From the NCBI GenBank assembly GCA_922989275.2, contig OV277864.1, positions 69,568,158 to 69,632,157 on the forward strand: 64,000 bases of DNA, in the 5' to 3' direction. Positions 21,601-32,604 of this stretch are shown in pieces. The first letter of the stretch is position 1; each line of letters begins with the position of its first letter. The DNA comes from Gari tellinella (taxonomy: Eukaryota > Mollusca > Bivalvia > Cardiida > Psammobiidae). Made by a program: the position numbers and the translations under genes. The notes under the pieces are model-generated. The model did no database searches. It had not been told where the DNA came from and worked only from the letters and a program-made list of their open reading frames with translations.

Positions 21601-23490
21601 GAGGAATAGATAAAGGGTATGGGAATGTGTTTCTATGGAGGAAAGGGTTGAGGAATAGATAAATGGTATGGGAATGTGTTTCTATGGAGGAAAGGGTTGA
21701 GGAATGTGTTTCTATGGAGGAAAGGGTTGAGGAATGTGTTTCTATGGAGGAAAGGGTTGAGGAATAGATAATGGGTATGGGAATGTGTTTCTATGGAGGA
21801 AAGGGTTGAGGAATAGATAAAGGGTATGGGAATGTGTTTCTATGGAGGAAAGGGTTGAGGAATAGATAAAGGGTATGGGAATGTGTTTCTATGGAGGAAA
21901 GGGTTGAGGAATGTGTTTCTATGGAGGAAAGGGTTGAGGAATGTGTTTCTATGGAGGAAAGGGTTGAGGAATGTGTTTCTATGGAGGAAAGGGTTGAGGA
22001 ATAGATAAAGGGTATGGGAATGTGTTTCTATGTAGGAAAGGGTTGAGGAATAGATAAAGGGTATGGGAATGTGTTTCTATGGAGGAAAGGGTTGAGGAAT
22101 GTGTTTCTATGGAGGAAAGGGTTGAGGAATAGATAAAGGGTATGGGAATGTGTTTCTATGTAGGAAAGGGTTGAGGAATAGATAAAGGGTATGGGAATGT
22201 GTTTCTATGGAGGAAAGGGTTGAGGAATGTGTTTCTATGGAGGAAAGGGTTGAGGAATAGATAAAGGGTATGGGAATGTGTTTCTATGGAGGAAAGGGTT
22301 GAGGAATAGATAAAGGGTATGGGGAATGTGTTTCTATGGAGGAAAGGGTTGAGGAATGTGTTTCTATGGAGGAAAGGGTTGAGGAATGTGTTTCTATGGA
22401 GGAAAGGGTTGAGGAATAGATAAAGGGTATGGGAATGTGTTTCTATAGAGGAAAGGGTTGAGGAATGTGTTTCTATGGAGGAAAGGGTTGAGGAATAGAT
22501 AAAGGGTATGGGAATGTGTTTCTATGGAGGAAAGGGTTGAAAGGGTTGAGGAATGTGTTTCTATGGAGGAAAGGGTTGAGGAATGTGTTTCTATGGAGGA
22601 AAGGTTTGAAGAATGTGTTTCTATGGAGGAAAGGGTTGAGGAATGTGTTTCTATGGAGGAAAGGATTGAGGAATGTGTTTCTATGGAGGAAAGGGTTGAG
22701 GAATAGATAAAGGGTATGGGAATGTGTTTCTATGGAGGAAAGGGTTGAGGAATGTGTTTCTATGGAGGAAAGGGTTGAGGAATATATAAAGGGTATGGGA
22801 ATGTGTTTCTATGGAGGAAAGGGTTGAGGAATGTGTTTCTATGGAGGAAAGGGTTGAGGAATGTGTTTCTATGGAGGAAAGGATTGAGGAATGTGTTTCT
22901 ATGGAGGAAAGGGTTGAGGAATAGATAAAGGGTATGGGAATGTGTTTCTATGGAGGAAAGGGTTGAGGAATAGATAAAGGGTATGGGAATGTGTTTCTAT
23001 GGAGGAAAGGGTTGAGGAATAGATAAAGGGTATGGGAATGTGTTTCTATGGAGGAAAGGGTTGAGGAATGTGTTTCTATGGAGGAAAGGGTTGAGGAATG
23101 TGTTTCTATGGAGGAAAGGGTTGAGGAATAGATAAGGGGTAAGGAAATGTGTTTCTATGGAGGAAAGGGTTGAGGAATAGATAAAGGGTATGGGAATGTG
23201 TTTCTATGGAGGAAAGGGTTGAGGAATAGATAATGGGTATGGGAATGTGTTTCTATGGAGGAAATGGTTGAGGAATAGATAAAGGGTATGGGAATGTGTT
23301 TCTATGGAGGAAAGGGTTGAGGAATAGATAAAGGGTATGGGAATGTGTTTCTATGGAAGAAAGGGTTGAGGAATGTGTTTCTATGGAGGAAAGGGTTGAG
23401 GAATGTGTTTCTATGGAGGAAAGGGTTGTGGAATGTGTTTCTATGGAGGAAAGGGTTGAGGAATGTGTTTCTATGGAGAAAAGGGTTGAG
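18619..23490 (+). repeat. 4.9-kb composite minisatellite, 30- and 49-bp units
   Basis: The basic 30-bp unit is ATGTGTTTCTATGGAGGAAA followed by GGGTTGAGGA. A longer 49-bp unit adds ATAGATAAAGGGTATGGGA. The two alternate irregularly, with private variants such as GGAAATTCGAAATG and GTTTTTATGGAGAAAAGG. Because 30 is divisible by three, runs of the short unit stay open in several frames on both strands and give repetitive peptides (MFLWRKGLRN). The stop codon TAG in the 49-bp unit ends every run, so these are not genes. The monomer resembles a family A terminus. Confidence 0.95.
19600..21340 (+). repeat. Higher-order duplication inside the minisatellite
   Basis: The ordered variant series GGAGAAAAGG, GTTGAAAAATG, TATATGGAAGAAAGTGTTG, GATTGATGAATG, then TTCGAAATG occurs at about 19740-20245 and again at about 20810-21285. 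The offset is roughly 1.04-1.07 kb. Small unit-number differences separate the two blocks. Confidence 0.8.
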
Positions 23491-23795
23491 ACAAATTCAT
23501 GGTAAGACGCTGCTATGGAGGAAAAGATAACATTAATAGGACAGTGCATGGAAAGAATGCTGCTATGGAAGCACAGTCTAAAGAGTTTGCAAAAGGCATG
23601 GAAACGTGTTACGATGATTATTTGAATCAAAACACTTTAATAATTTTGTATGTTGCAAATTCTAATCGATTCTATTAGCTGTCCATGTTAGATAAGGATG
23701 CATACCTTACCAATAATCCTCACTAAGGACACCTCATTTTCAATCCACTGGATAAAAGATATTTGTAATCAACACCATCTGTTGCCGGCTGACAG

Positions 23796-24012
23796 GTTAC
23801 CCCTTTTAGGCTGAATTTTTCATAATAGACTCTTCCACTTTTGAAAAATTACAAGTTTATGGATTTTTAGGGCTGTTTTAGAAAATATTTCAGAAATATA
23901 TGTAAAACAAACAGTGCAGACCCTGATCAGAGGGCTCCTTAAGGAGCCCTCTGATTAGGGTCTACACTGTTTGCAAAATACATATACTGGTTTCCAGCAT
24001 AGAAAGGGTTAA
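23796..24012. mobile_element. Family C MITE (P2 core in a GAATTTTTCATAATAG shell)
   Basis: Starts near GTTACCCCTTTTAGGCTGAA, contains AGACTCTTCCACTTTTG, and ends CAGCATAGAAAGGGTTAA. The P2 core at 23907-23974 has tip GGCTCCTTAAGGAGCC. The shell differs from family B although the core is the same. Confidence 0.7.
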
Positions 24013-24190
24013 TCAATGGACCAACTATCAATGAATCAGGTACCAGTATGACATTATTATTACTTGCTTTATGATTACAGTAAAACCTGTCTGCAGCGGG
24101 CCACTCATTAAAAATCTAATTTTCAGGCACATGAGGTTGGTAGCCTGATGCAGGATAAAAGGAGCTTACTGCATTACCTTTGTCCTACAT

Positions 24191-24655
24191 AAACCATTTA
24201 ATCCATAGCCTGTTTCTAGTGTTGAAGACAGGTTAGCACGTTCCTTGAGGAGCATTCTGCTTGACTCTTAGCCTGCTTTAACTCTTTCCTCCCTGAAACT
24301 TTAAATGGACAATTCCAGTTTCCATTTTAGTCTAGTCCATTTTTGACTTTTAAGGATTGTTTTTGTCAATGTTTGGCTTTATGACAAACAGTGAAGACCC
24401 TGATCAGAGGGCTCCTTTCGGAGCCCTCTGATCTGGGTCTTCACTGTTTGCACAGGATATGTGTACTATTCACATGTACAACTTTGAAAAGGACGCCTAT
24501 ATGTGGGACTAGGGTTCAAAGGGTTAAGTGCTAAGATATAGGAAATATATCTTATGGTGCATATTCATGTCTTTTTAAAAGCAACTATTTTCTTCACTAG
24601 AGGAATACATTCAAGGCATAAAATTAAATATATACTAATATATATTAGGGAAAGG
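24191..24655. mobile_element. Family A relic hosting a family B insertion
   Basis: The left part (TTTAATCCATAGCCTGTTTC to TTAGCCTGC) is separated from the right part (GTGCTAAGATATAGGAAATA onward) by a complete B element. The break falls at the TTAA that normally closes the P1 core. Confidence 0.75.
24278..24527. mobile_element. Family B MITE inserted at a P1-edge TTAA
   Basis: TTAACTCTTTCCTCCCTGAAA to GGGTTCAAAGGGTTAA. The P2 core has tip GGCTCCTTTCGGAGCC. The flanks are the two halves of one family A copy, so TTAA was the target. Confidence 0.9.
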
Positions 24656-25352
24656 CCTTGCTGTACACTTTAACCACTAGTGTTCTTTAACTCTTTGAAT
24701 ATGCTGGGTAATTTTTTTCTCCAACAATAATTGTTGTCTGCTATTGTTAAAAAAATTCTTTTCAAAACAGAGTCAGAGTGTCAAACAGTGCACAATTAAG
24801 AGCTGAAGACACTTTCCATACTCTAATCCTTCTCTCGCTGAATATTCATTTATTAAACTCCACCCTCTATGAACATGATTCTATCATCTAAGTACTACTA
24901 AAATGAGGAAAAAATATGCCCAGGAAGAGTGCAGATTCTTATATGAAAACAGTACTGATCCTGATCATTCGACAGTTTCATCAGGAGCTGTCTGATATGG
25001 GTAACTGGGTCTACATTGTTTTCAAAAAATGTCAGCATACACTGAATCCTAGACTGTCGATAGTGACATGACAAAATTTTGCAAAGAGTATAGATCCAGA
25101 TCCGGTAAGGCTTTATTTCATCAGGATCCAAACTCTTTGCTATATGTACTCGTTTTGATGTTTCTTTGGTCAAAATGCCAAAAGCCTAACTTTAAGAAGT
25201 AAAACCAGATGACAATTTAGAAGCAGACGATATTGCAGCAGCTAAATCATAAAGTATATTTTTTACCAAGGACACATACTCATTTATGGCATTGCAGATG
25301 GGTGGAAACTTTGAACTTTTTGCACGCTAGCTTAGCAAACACATGATCACCT

Positions 25353-25502
25353 TTGCAAATAGTTTGGATCCAGATAAGACGCCGCATAATGTGGAAAAAA
25401 TTATTTTTAGAACAGTAGCAGACAACAATGGTTGCAAAATTAACTTGGCATTTAAAGTGTCATGCTGTGTCTCATCTGGATCCAAACTATTTTGCAAAGG
25501 TT
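25353..25502. repeat. P3 core split by unrelated sequence
   Basis: TTTGCAAATAGTTTGGATCCA and CATCTGGATCCAAACTATTTTGC are the two outer P3 arms. About 95 nt of non-complementary sequence lies between them instead of the short tip. It may be an insertion or a chimera. Confidence 0.6.
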
Positions 25503-25639
25503 ATCACGATTTCGCCTTTTGCGTGCAAAGAGTTCAGAAAGATCCAAATAAATCAAAAATCTCTGACCAGTAGCTTTCTACTGTTCTATTATCCCGCAAG
25601 CTGTTACTTAAAACTGGTCTTTATCAGTAGACTAAATAA

Positions 25640-26068
25640 TACAAGCGAACCCTGATTACTCCATATATACGCATTTTGAAGCTTTTATTTCCTCCACTGA
25701 AAAAGAGTTCAATTGTGGACGATATTGAAAATTGGTTTACACGCCAAATATGTTATCCACGTAAAATAAAGTTGTTACTATTATTATTAGTAGTAGTAGT
25801 AGTAGGTTATTTGCACCCTACCTTTTCTCTTACGATGATATTAGTAGTAGTAGTAGTATATAATTTTATACAGGCCTGACTTTATACAATAATGAGTATG
25901 CAACATAAGAAATACATTTATATTTTCTATATTCTAGCAGATGGTAGCTTAAAGCAGGCTGAAAGTAAAGCAGAATGTGCCTTAAGGCACATTCTGCTTT
26001 ACTTTCAATCTGCTTTAAGTAGTCACCTATCTTCAATACTAGAAACAGGCTATGGATTAAAGGGTTAA
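25640..26068. mobile_element. Family A MITE with TAG-repeat insertion
   Basis: The left arm (TTACTCCATATATACGCATTT, CTCCACTG) is interrupted near 25703 and resumes near 25877 (TTTATACAATAATGAG). Between them lie two (TAG)n tracts. It ends TATGGATTAAAGGGTTAA. The P1 tip is GTGCCTTAAGGCAC. Confidence 0.7.
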
Positions 26069-26246
26069 AAGTTTTAAAACTATAACAAATGCAGACCCAG
26101 ATCAAGTGTCAATATATTTTACCAGTACAGATCTCAATTTTGTTGGAGAACTGTCAAAAAGTATCTTTGGTTATATTTTTATGTTTTCTAGAAACAGGGG
26201 ATCCTGTAATGGGTCCCGCTACATTCTGCTTTACTCTCAGCCTGCT

Positions 26247-26493
26247 TTAACCCATTATCCCATAAATATGCCTTTTTACGCCTTTAATTTATTTTTCACT
26301 TTTTTCCAATTTATACAGAAATGAATACATGTATGAATGATTAGAATTGTTTTCTATATTCTATAAATGGTAGCTTAAAGCAGGCTGAAAGTAAAGCAGA
26401 AAGTGCCTTAAGGGGCATTCTGTATACTTTCAACCTGCTTTAAGTAGTCACCTATTTCTAAAACTAGAAACAGGCTATGGAATAATGTGTTAA
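26247..26493. mobile_element. Family A MITE
   Basis: TTAACCCATTATCCCATAAAT to TATGGAATAATGTGTTAA. The P1 tip GTGCCTTAAGGGGC is partly decayed. It starts on the TTAA closing a preceding P1 fragment. Confidence 0.8.
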
Positions 26494-26537
26494 GCTAATC
26501 TACCATCTGCTAAGATAATTATAGAATATATATTTCT

Positions 26538-26808
26538 CAGGCCCGTAGGAACAGGGGGGGGGGGGGGGGGGGCCAATAATTTTGCCAATTATAGTAAGCA
26601 AGCAAATTTTTATATATTTGTACTAAAAAAGGCCTAAAAACGCTTGTTTTTACCTAAAATTTAACGCACAACCAAAAAAAAAAAAAAAAAAAAACCGTTG
26701 TCAAAAGACAAAAAATCAGTGGTGTCCCCCCCCCCAATGTTGAGTGACCAATATAGAGTGTGCCCCCCCCCCCCCCCCCCCAATCCAATTTTGCTTCCTA
26801 CGGGCCTG
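26538..26808. mobile_element. CAGGCCCGTAGGAA element with long G, A and C tracts
   Basis: Ends CAGGCCCGTAGGAACAGG and TTCCTACGGGCCTG. TTTCT at 26533-26537 is repeated at 26809-26813. The host is a family A right arm whose usual ATATTTCTTATGG shows the empty site. The interior has a run of about 20 G, a run of about 20 A and two C runs, which are hard to sequence accurately. Confidence 0.85.
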
Positions 26809-27016
26809 TTTCTTATGGTACATGTTCATGACTGTATAAAATGGAACTATTTTCTTCAGTTGAGAAATACATTAGAGGCATAAATAGGCATATTTATGGA
26901 GTAATGGGCTAATGGAATTTTGACACTAAGTAGAACAACAATATAGAAAAGCAAATACAGTAGCTTAATTCTTAATTCTATGTTGGATGCTGAATATTCT
27001 GTTACATAGTTTACTG

Positions 27017-27246
27017 TTAACCCATAGCCTATTTCTCACGTTGAAGACAGGTGTCTACTTAAAGCAGGCTGAAAGGAAAGCAGAATGTGCCTTAAGGCAC
27101 ATTCTGTTTTCCTTTCAGCTTGCTTTAAGCAACTTTCTGGTAGTAAATAGAATATATATTCATGACTTTATAAATTGGAGCTATTTTCTTCAGTGGAGTA
27201 ATACATTAAAGGCATAAATAGGCTAATTTATGGGGTAATGGATTAA
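27017..27246. mobile_element. Family A MITE
   Basis: TTAACCCATAGCCTATTTCTC to TTATGGGGTAATGGATTAA. The P1 core has the GTGCCTTAAGGCAC tip and GAAAGGAAAGC in place of GAAAGTAAAGC, matched by GTTTTCCTTTC on the other arm. Confidence 0.8.
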
Positions 27247-27578
27247 TTGGTACAAAACAACCAGCCTGTATAAATATAAAATATACCTGGTTTAATCATT
27301 GCTATCCAATAATTGTTTTCTTGACTTCCGTTAAAACCTTTATAGAGTTTTAAAACACAATTAAAACATCAATCCACTGTAAAAGCACATACATCCGAAG
27401 TTTGGCCAACACAATTCCCGTGCACAGAAGACGGTATAAAACTTTGACTAAGTTGATAAACCAGCTACTAAGTTCACTGTGGTCACTTTCAACTTGCAAC
27501 AGAAAATGAAATCAGTAACTATCAAGCCAATACTCATTTCTAATCAGTCAGAGTTTTGATATACTACGTCCTTCAATA

Positions 27579-27786
27579 CACTTTTAAAACCTCCATATTA
27601 CGACCACTAAAAAGAAAGCTTATTGATTGTATAAGATACAGGTGACAGCTTAAAGCAAGGTGACTGTAAAACAGAAAGCTCCTGAAGGAGCTTTCTGTTT
27701 TACTGTCACATTGCTTTAAGCAGTCACCTGTCGTAAACACCTAATAGTTAACACAATTGAGTGGTTGTCATAGAGAGATTTTACTG
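27579..27786. mobile_element. Mariner-like MITE with P5 core
   Basis: The right end TAGAGAGATTTTACTG is followed by TA, and the left end is decayed. The core at 27638-27731 is a near-perfect palindrome, ACAGGTGACAGCTTAAAGC to GCTTTAAGCAGTCACCTGT, with tip GAAAGCTCCTGAAGGAGCTTTC. A sister copy is at 41529-41713. Confidence 0.75.
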
Positions 27787-28127
27787 TACACTTTTAAACC
27801 CTTACTCTGGGGACTTTTCAAAAATGGACTCTTCCATTTTCTAATTAAAGATCAATTGTTCACATTGATTCTTGATAGGTTTGTCCAAAATATATATTTT
27901 AGAAATATGGCAAACAGTGTAGAAACAGATCAGAGGGCTCTTGTTATCTAATCTGGTAATACACTGTTTGCAATTGTTGTATATACTCAATTTCCACACA
28001 TTAAAGGTAAAACTAAATGAAATCAAAAGGAAATCAACCTTTATGCTGCATTCAATTTTAAAATTAATTATTCCTCCTCTGAAAAATGACAGATTTATAT
28101 TGATTTCGGACAATATTTAAAATGAAA

Positions 28128-28194
28128 ACAAACAGTGTAGACCCTGATCAGAGGGCTCCAGCTGGAGCCCTCTGATCAGGGTCTACACTGTTTG
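28128..28194. repeat. P2 palindromic core, perfect, AGCT tip
   Basis: AACAGTGTAGACCCTGATCAG...CTGATCAGGGTCTACACTGTT with centre GGCTCCAGCTGGAGCC. Both arms match over about 33 nt. It sits in a family-C-like shell. Confidence 0.85.
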
Positions 28195-28619
28195 TAAAGA
28201 ATACATATGCTGGTTTTCAGCACAGTAAAGGTTCAGTCAATCAAATGTCAACAGTCGGTATAACTTGACTAAATATTCGTTGACAGTTTATTTACCAGGT
28301 AAGTTTTATACTCAAAATTTACTGCTTCCTGTAACTCCCTTGCATGCTGGGTAATTCTTTTGTCTGCAACAATAATATTGCCGTCTGCTACTGTTCTAAA
28401 AATAGATTTTCTCCTTTTTATGCTGAATTTTTCATATGAAATATTCAGATAATTCCACATCTGAAAAATGAAGTATATTTTGAATATCAGGGCTGCTTTT
28501 AGAAAGTATTTCAGAAAAATAAAGATAAAGGTCCCACATCAGGAAATTTAAGGAACCCTCTGATCAGGATCTTCATTGTTTGAAAATAAACATAAACTGG
28601 TTCCACCATAGAAATAATA

Positions 28620-28768
28620 ACTCCTGTGAAAATGTTCAAGAATTTTAGAATATTCATGAATGTTACCTTGCCACTTCTAGAACTGTTCATGAATAATAAT
28701 AATAATAATAATGATAATAATAATGTATAACAATAATAATAATTCAATTTAATACCTTCCCACAGTGG
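28620..28768. mobile_element. Divergent CCCCTGTG-type MITE
   Basis: ACTCCTGTGAAAATGTTCAAG to ACCTTCCCACAGTGG, with a TATTCATGAA motif as in 10397-10690 and an internal (AAT)n tract. Confidence 0.6.
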
Positions 28769-28775
28769 TATACAA

Positions 28776-28986
28776 CAGGGCTGCCATATGAACTTGATTA
28801 TGAATGAAAAATTTAAAAACTTCCCATGTTTCTTTTTTTTCAAGCCCGTTTACTTAAAGCAGGTTGAAAGTTAAGCAGAATACACCTTAAGGCGCATTCT
28901 GCTTTACTTTCAGCCTGCTTTAAGCTACCATCTGCTAGGATAAAAATCTGGATATTTCAGAAAAATCCTGAGAAATGGCAGCCCTG
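28776..28986. mobile_element. H6 element copy 3, exact 6-bp TSD
   Basis: CAGGGCTGCCATATGAAC to GAGAAATGGCAGCCCTG. ATACAA at 28770-28775 is repeated at 28987-28992. The interior is a P1 core (about 28853-28924) with family A flanks. Confidence 0.85.
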
Positions 28987-29732
28987 ATACAAGTACATGA
29001 TGTAATATGTATCATCTGGTATATTGATTCGAGGTACATGTATTCAAATGCGTTAATCATTAATAACCAAATGTTGTAACCTCATCTAGTGTGATTAATT
29101 TGTTTGACATGCAATACAACTCAGCTATACAATAAAACACATGTTGATGATGTAAAATACATGTTACAGCTGTACGCAAATAGGCAACTCCTTTAGTAGC
29201 TCTGTCAGCTTTATAGTAACTCTTTCAACACTAAGTAACTCTTGTCAAAGGAGAAGAATTTATATAAGTTTGAACCAAACTTGTTTTCTAATCCATATAT
29301 TTATATGTGAAATTGTATGTATTGTCAGTCATGACTGTATCTGTTTTGAAATAAAATACTGTTTAAACTGACTCTTGTGGGTTATTACGTTCCCTTGTGG
29401 ATCATTTTAGTTATCAAAACATGAACCTCTGGTTATCTTAATAAAAACTGCTCTAAATTAAGCAAACAATGTAAACCCAGATCAGAGGGCTCCTATAGGT
29501 CTACACTATTTGTAATGTGTTTATTTTAAGCAGGTCAGTTTATATAGCTTGTAATAGCCAAATACTGGATATCTTAAAAGACATGTTGCTCCTTATTGTG
29601 GACAAAAGTAATGCAGAAAGCTCCTAATGGAGTTGACTACATTGCTTCTGTGGTGCATTGTGCATCCACCTGTCATTATATACCTTATTTTAGTAGTGGT
29701 TTAAAAAGGCGTGTCTGCCCTTTCATCTTGCT

Positions 29733-29980
29733 TTAACCCATTATGCCTTTATATACACCTTCAATTTATTCCTCCACTGAAGAAAATAGTTCCACTTTAT
29801 AGAGTCATGAATATGTACCATAAGAAATATTTTCTTTATCCTAGCAGATGGTAGCTTCATGCCGGCTAAAAGTTAAGCAGAATGCGACTTAATGCGCATT
29901 CCGCTTTACTTTCAACCTACCTTCTTTAAGTACTAATCTGTCTTCAAAACTAGAAATAGGATATGGGGTAATCGGGTAAA
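29733..29980. mobile_element. Family A MITE
   Basis: TTAACCCATTATGCCTTTATA to ATATGGGGTAATCGGGTAA. The P1 core is degenerate (GCGACTTAATGCGC). Confidence 0.75.
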
Positions 29981-30315
29981 CAGCCATATGCCATTAATGC
30001 AATAAAGTTATTATTTTATTGAATTATCTTAATTGAAGGTCTGTTGATTTTTTTTTCTTCAGTAAAGTTAATTAAAGTGTCATGTCAACTTCTTGACTAG
30101 GAACACCCATATATAACCTTGTAGGTCGGAGTTAAAACAATTTAAAAGGTTAAAACGTTTGTTAAACCTTATATAGTTATATGGTTTTCTTTAAAATTGT
30201 TGTCTACAAAATTAGTCATACTGGGATTGATGCATTTTTCAATTGAACAAACATTAATGATGAATACAGAAGTCAAACAGTTTTGATCTAGATCAGACAC
30301 TATGTCATGGTACAC

Positions 30316-30502
30316 AGAGCTCCAGATAAACTCAACAAATCAAAACTTTCTCAATCATTTTAGCACCAAATCCTATGGTGTTACTATTAATTAGAATCGT
30401 CTCTGATCAGGGTCTACACTGTTTGCATAGGTCAAGTATACTCCTTACAGGTAGGCTGTTTGCAAATGACGCATATATGCATGACTAGGGTTCAATGTGT
30501 TA
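30316..30502. mobile_element. H5/family B chimera
   Basis: An H5 left half (CAGAGCTCCAGATAAAC, AATCCTATGGTGTTACT, TTAGAATCGTCTC) joins directly to a family B right half (TGATCAGGGTCTACACTG to GACTAGGGTTCAATGTGTTAA). The join lies near 30398 at a TCTCTGATC overlap. Confidence 0.75.
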
Positions 30503-31046
30503 AGAAGCATTCTGTTTTACTTTCAACCTGCTTTAAGCATCCATCTGTCTTCAGTACTGAAAACAATCTAGGGGAGGGGTGTGAAGGGTTACAAGCTTCT
30601 CTGTGTACAGCGATATATACCATGTTTTGATTTTTTGTCACCAATAATTTACTGCCCATCTAAAAACTCAGCATAGTTTAAATTGTTGATTAAAATTCCA
30701 TGTGAAGATACAGTAGTTGACAAAAACCCTGGTATGATTGACTGGAATGCATCAACATTGTTTTTTTTGCATCAACATTGTTTTCAAAGCATGACAGTTA
30801 CTGTTGAAACATTCAAACAAAATTTGATAAATCCATAAAACATATTTTGCACAGATGTTTATTCCTTAATTTTTAAAAAAAAAAAAATTCAAAAGGACAA
30901 TAATTCACTTTTAATAAATGTCAAGTTAACGGTGATTTTTGATGGCTGATTCTTTAAAACAGGTGTCAACTTTCTGTTGTGCAGAACCAATTATGTTGAT
31001 CCAGTCTGTACTATTTGGTTTGTATTTATCTGTCATTTGTCTTTAA

Positions 31047-31574
31047 AGGGACTCGCAACCGGATGGTGTTCTTGTCAAAATAAAATAAAATACTCAAATA
31101 AAAGCAAATTTGTGGCATTATTTGGCTTTTGACATTAAAAAAATATGATCAGTCCAAAAAACGTCTCAAGAATCGTCACCGAATCTTAATTTTTTAGATA
31201 TTTTCCATCGTTTTTCCATAGCGTTAGCTTACGGTAAAGTTGTTGTTGTTGCTTCTCTACACGGGGTCAGACATAAACCCGAGCCGAATAATGTTCTATT
31301 AATAGCTATCATTGAAGTACGTTAATTCGCTACCATATATATAGAGAGCGTCCGTAGCCGAGGGCGTAAAGGCGATGCCTCATTTTTCATTTTTGTCTCC
31401 GCATGTTTGGTCACGGGTTCGAATCCCACCAGAGCCTCTTCTTTTTCTTTTTTTTTGGAAATGCATTTTTTAACAGAATTTATTATCCTAAACTAAATTT
31501 TACCCATTTATATAAGCATTTGACATATATTTACAAATTACTATTTTTAATGCTTGATCCGGTTGCGAGCCTCT
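31047..31574 (+). mobile_element. T element copy 1: TTAA TIR element carrying a tRNA-like unit
   Basis: Ends AGGGACTCGCAACCGG and CCGGTTGCGAGCCTCT, flanked by TTAA (31043-31046, 31575-31578). The left ~300 nt includes AAAATAAAATAAAATACTC, GAATCGTCACCGAATCTTA and GTTGTTGTTGTTGCTTCTC. A tRNA-like unit with a T-run follows. Copies at 36571-37098 (inverted) and 48477-49014 share the layout. No transposase. Confidence 0.88.
31348..31436 (+). tRNA. tRNA-like Pol III unit inside T element copy 1
   Basis: TAGCCGAGGGCG fits an A box and GGTTCGAATCC (31416-31426) is a consensus B box. A TATATATA stretch lies just upstream, and T-rich runs (31440-31456) could terminate Pol III. The spacing would suit a Ser/Leu-type tRNA with a long variable arm or an intron. 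The acceptor and T stems pair poorly, so it is probably a tRNA-derived transcript or pseudogene rather than a working tRNA. I cannot assign an anticodon. Confidence 0.5.
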
Positions 31575-31594
31575 TTAACAGTCTCTTCACTGCT

Positions 31595-31846
31595 GTAACC
31601 CATTACCCCATCGCTTGTTTCTAATTTTGGAGATAGGCAACCTCTTAAAGCAGGTTGAAAGTAAAGCAGAATGCGCCTTAAGGCGCATTATGCTTTAGTT
31701 TCAGCCTGCTTTAAGCTACCATCTGCTAGAATATAGAAAATATTTTATATGATGCATATCCATAATTGTATAAAGAGGACCCATTTTCTTCAGTGACAGA
31801 ATAAATTAAAGGCGTAATAAGGCGTATTTATGGGGTAATGGGTTAA
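31595..31846. mobile_element. Family A MITE
   Basis: GTAACCCATTACCCCATCGC to TTATGGGGTAATGGGTTAA. The P1 tip is GCGCCTTAAGGCGC. It lies 17 bp downstream of the T element's TTAA. Confidence 0.85.
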
Positions 31847-32083
31847 TGAATTGAAACCTAGCAACAAGTATAATGCATCCTTGACAAAAAAGTTTACATA
31901 AGAATAGAAAACTTGTCCATGGCAAACAGTGCAGACCCAAATCAGAAGACTCTCCTGTAGGAGCCCTCTGACCAGGGTCTACAATGTTTGTTATTTTACA
32001 ATATATTGTAAAAACAACCCTAAATCTGACATCAAAAATGGACTAAGTCAAGTTCAAGACTTAATTGGATGTGTCCATTTGAA
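31843..32083. mobile_element. Family B relic with P2 core
   Basis: It begins on the TTAA shared with the previous copy. The core is GCAAACAGTGCAGACCC with tip CTCCTGTAGGAG, then AACCCTAAATCTGACATC and a decayed right end (TCCATTTGAAGTT) that runs into a family A fragment. Confidence 0.65.
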
Positions 32084-32261
32084 GTTCACTGAAGAAAATA
32101 GTTCCAATTTATACAGTCATGAATATCTATCATAAGAAATATTTTCTAGCAGATGGTAGCTTAATATAGGCTGAAAGTAAAGTAGAATGTGCCTTACGGA
32201 ACATTCAGACCGACTATCAACCTACTTTAAGTGGTCACCTGTCTTCAATGTTAGAAACAGG

Positions 32262-32528
32262 TTATCCCTTTACCCCAGAGACTGTTTCTAGCATTGGAGA
32301 TAGGTGACCACTTAAAGCAGGTTGAAAATAAAGCAGAATGCGCCTTAATGCGCATTCTGCTTTACTTTCAGTCTGCTTTAAGCTACCATCTGCTATAAAA
32401 ATGAAAATATTTCTTATAGAACATGTTCATGACTGTATAAATTGGAGCTGATTTCTTCAGTGGAGGAATAAATTAATGAAGTAAAAAGGCGTATTATGGG
32501 GCAATGAATTATGGGGGTAATGGGTTAA
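32262..32528. mobile_element. Family A MITE
   Basis: GGTTATCCCTTTACCCCAGAG to ATGGGGGTAATGGGTTAA. The P1 tip is GCGCCTTAATGCGC. The previous 180 bp (32085-32261) is a left-truncated copy of the same family. Confidence 0.75.
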
Positions 32529-32604
32529 AATACTTAACTCTTACCTTCTCTACAAATGTGGTACAAATGAATATTCATTTATTGTTTTTAATACATAATT
32601 ATTA

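Noticed and set aside
18619..23490. CRISPR-like array
   Set aside because: Units are directly tandem without unique spacers, and all other features indicate an animal genome.
31348..31436. Functional tRNA-Ser or tRNA-Leu gene
   Set aside because: A and B boxes are good, but the acceptor and T stems pair poorly in copy 1 and the anticodon arm is irregular. I report it only as tRNA-like.
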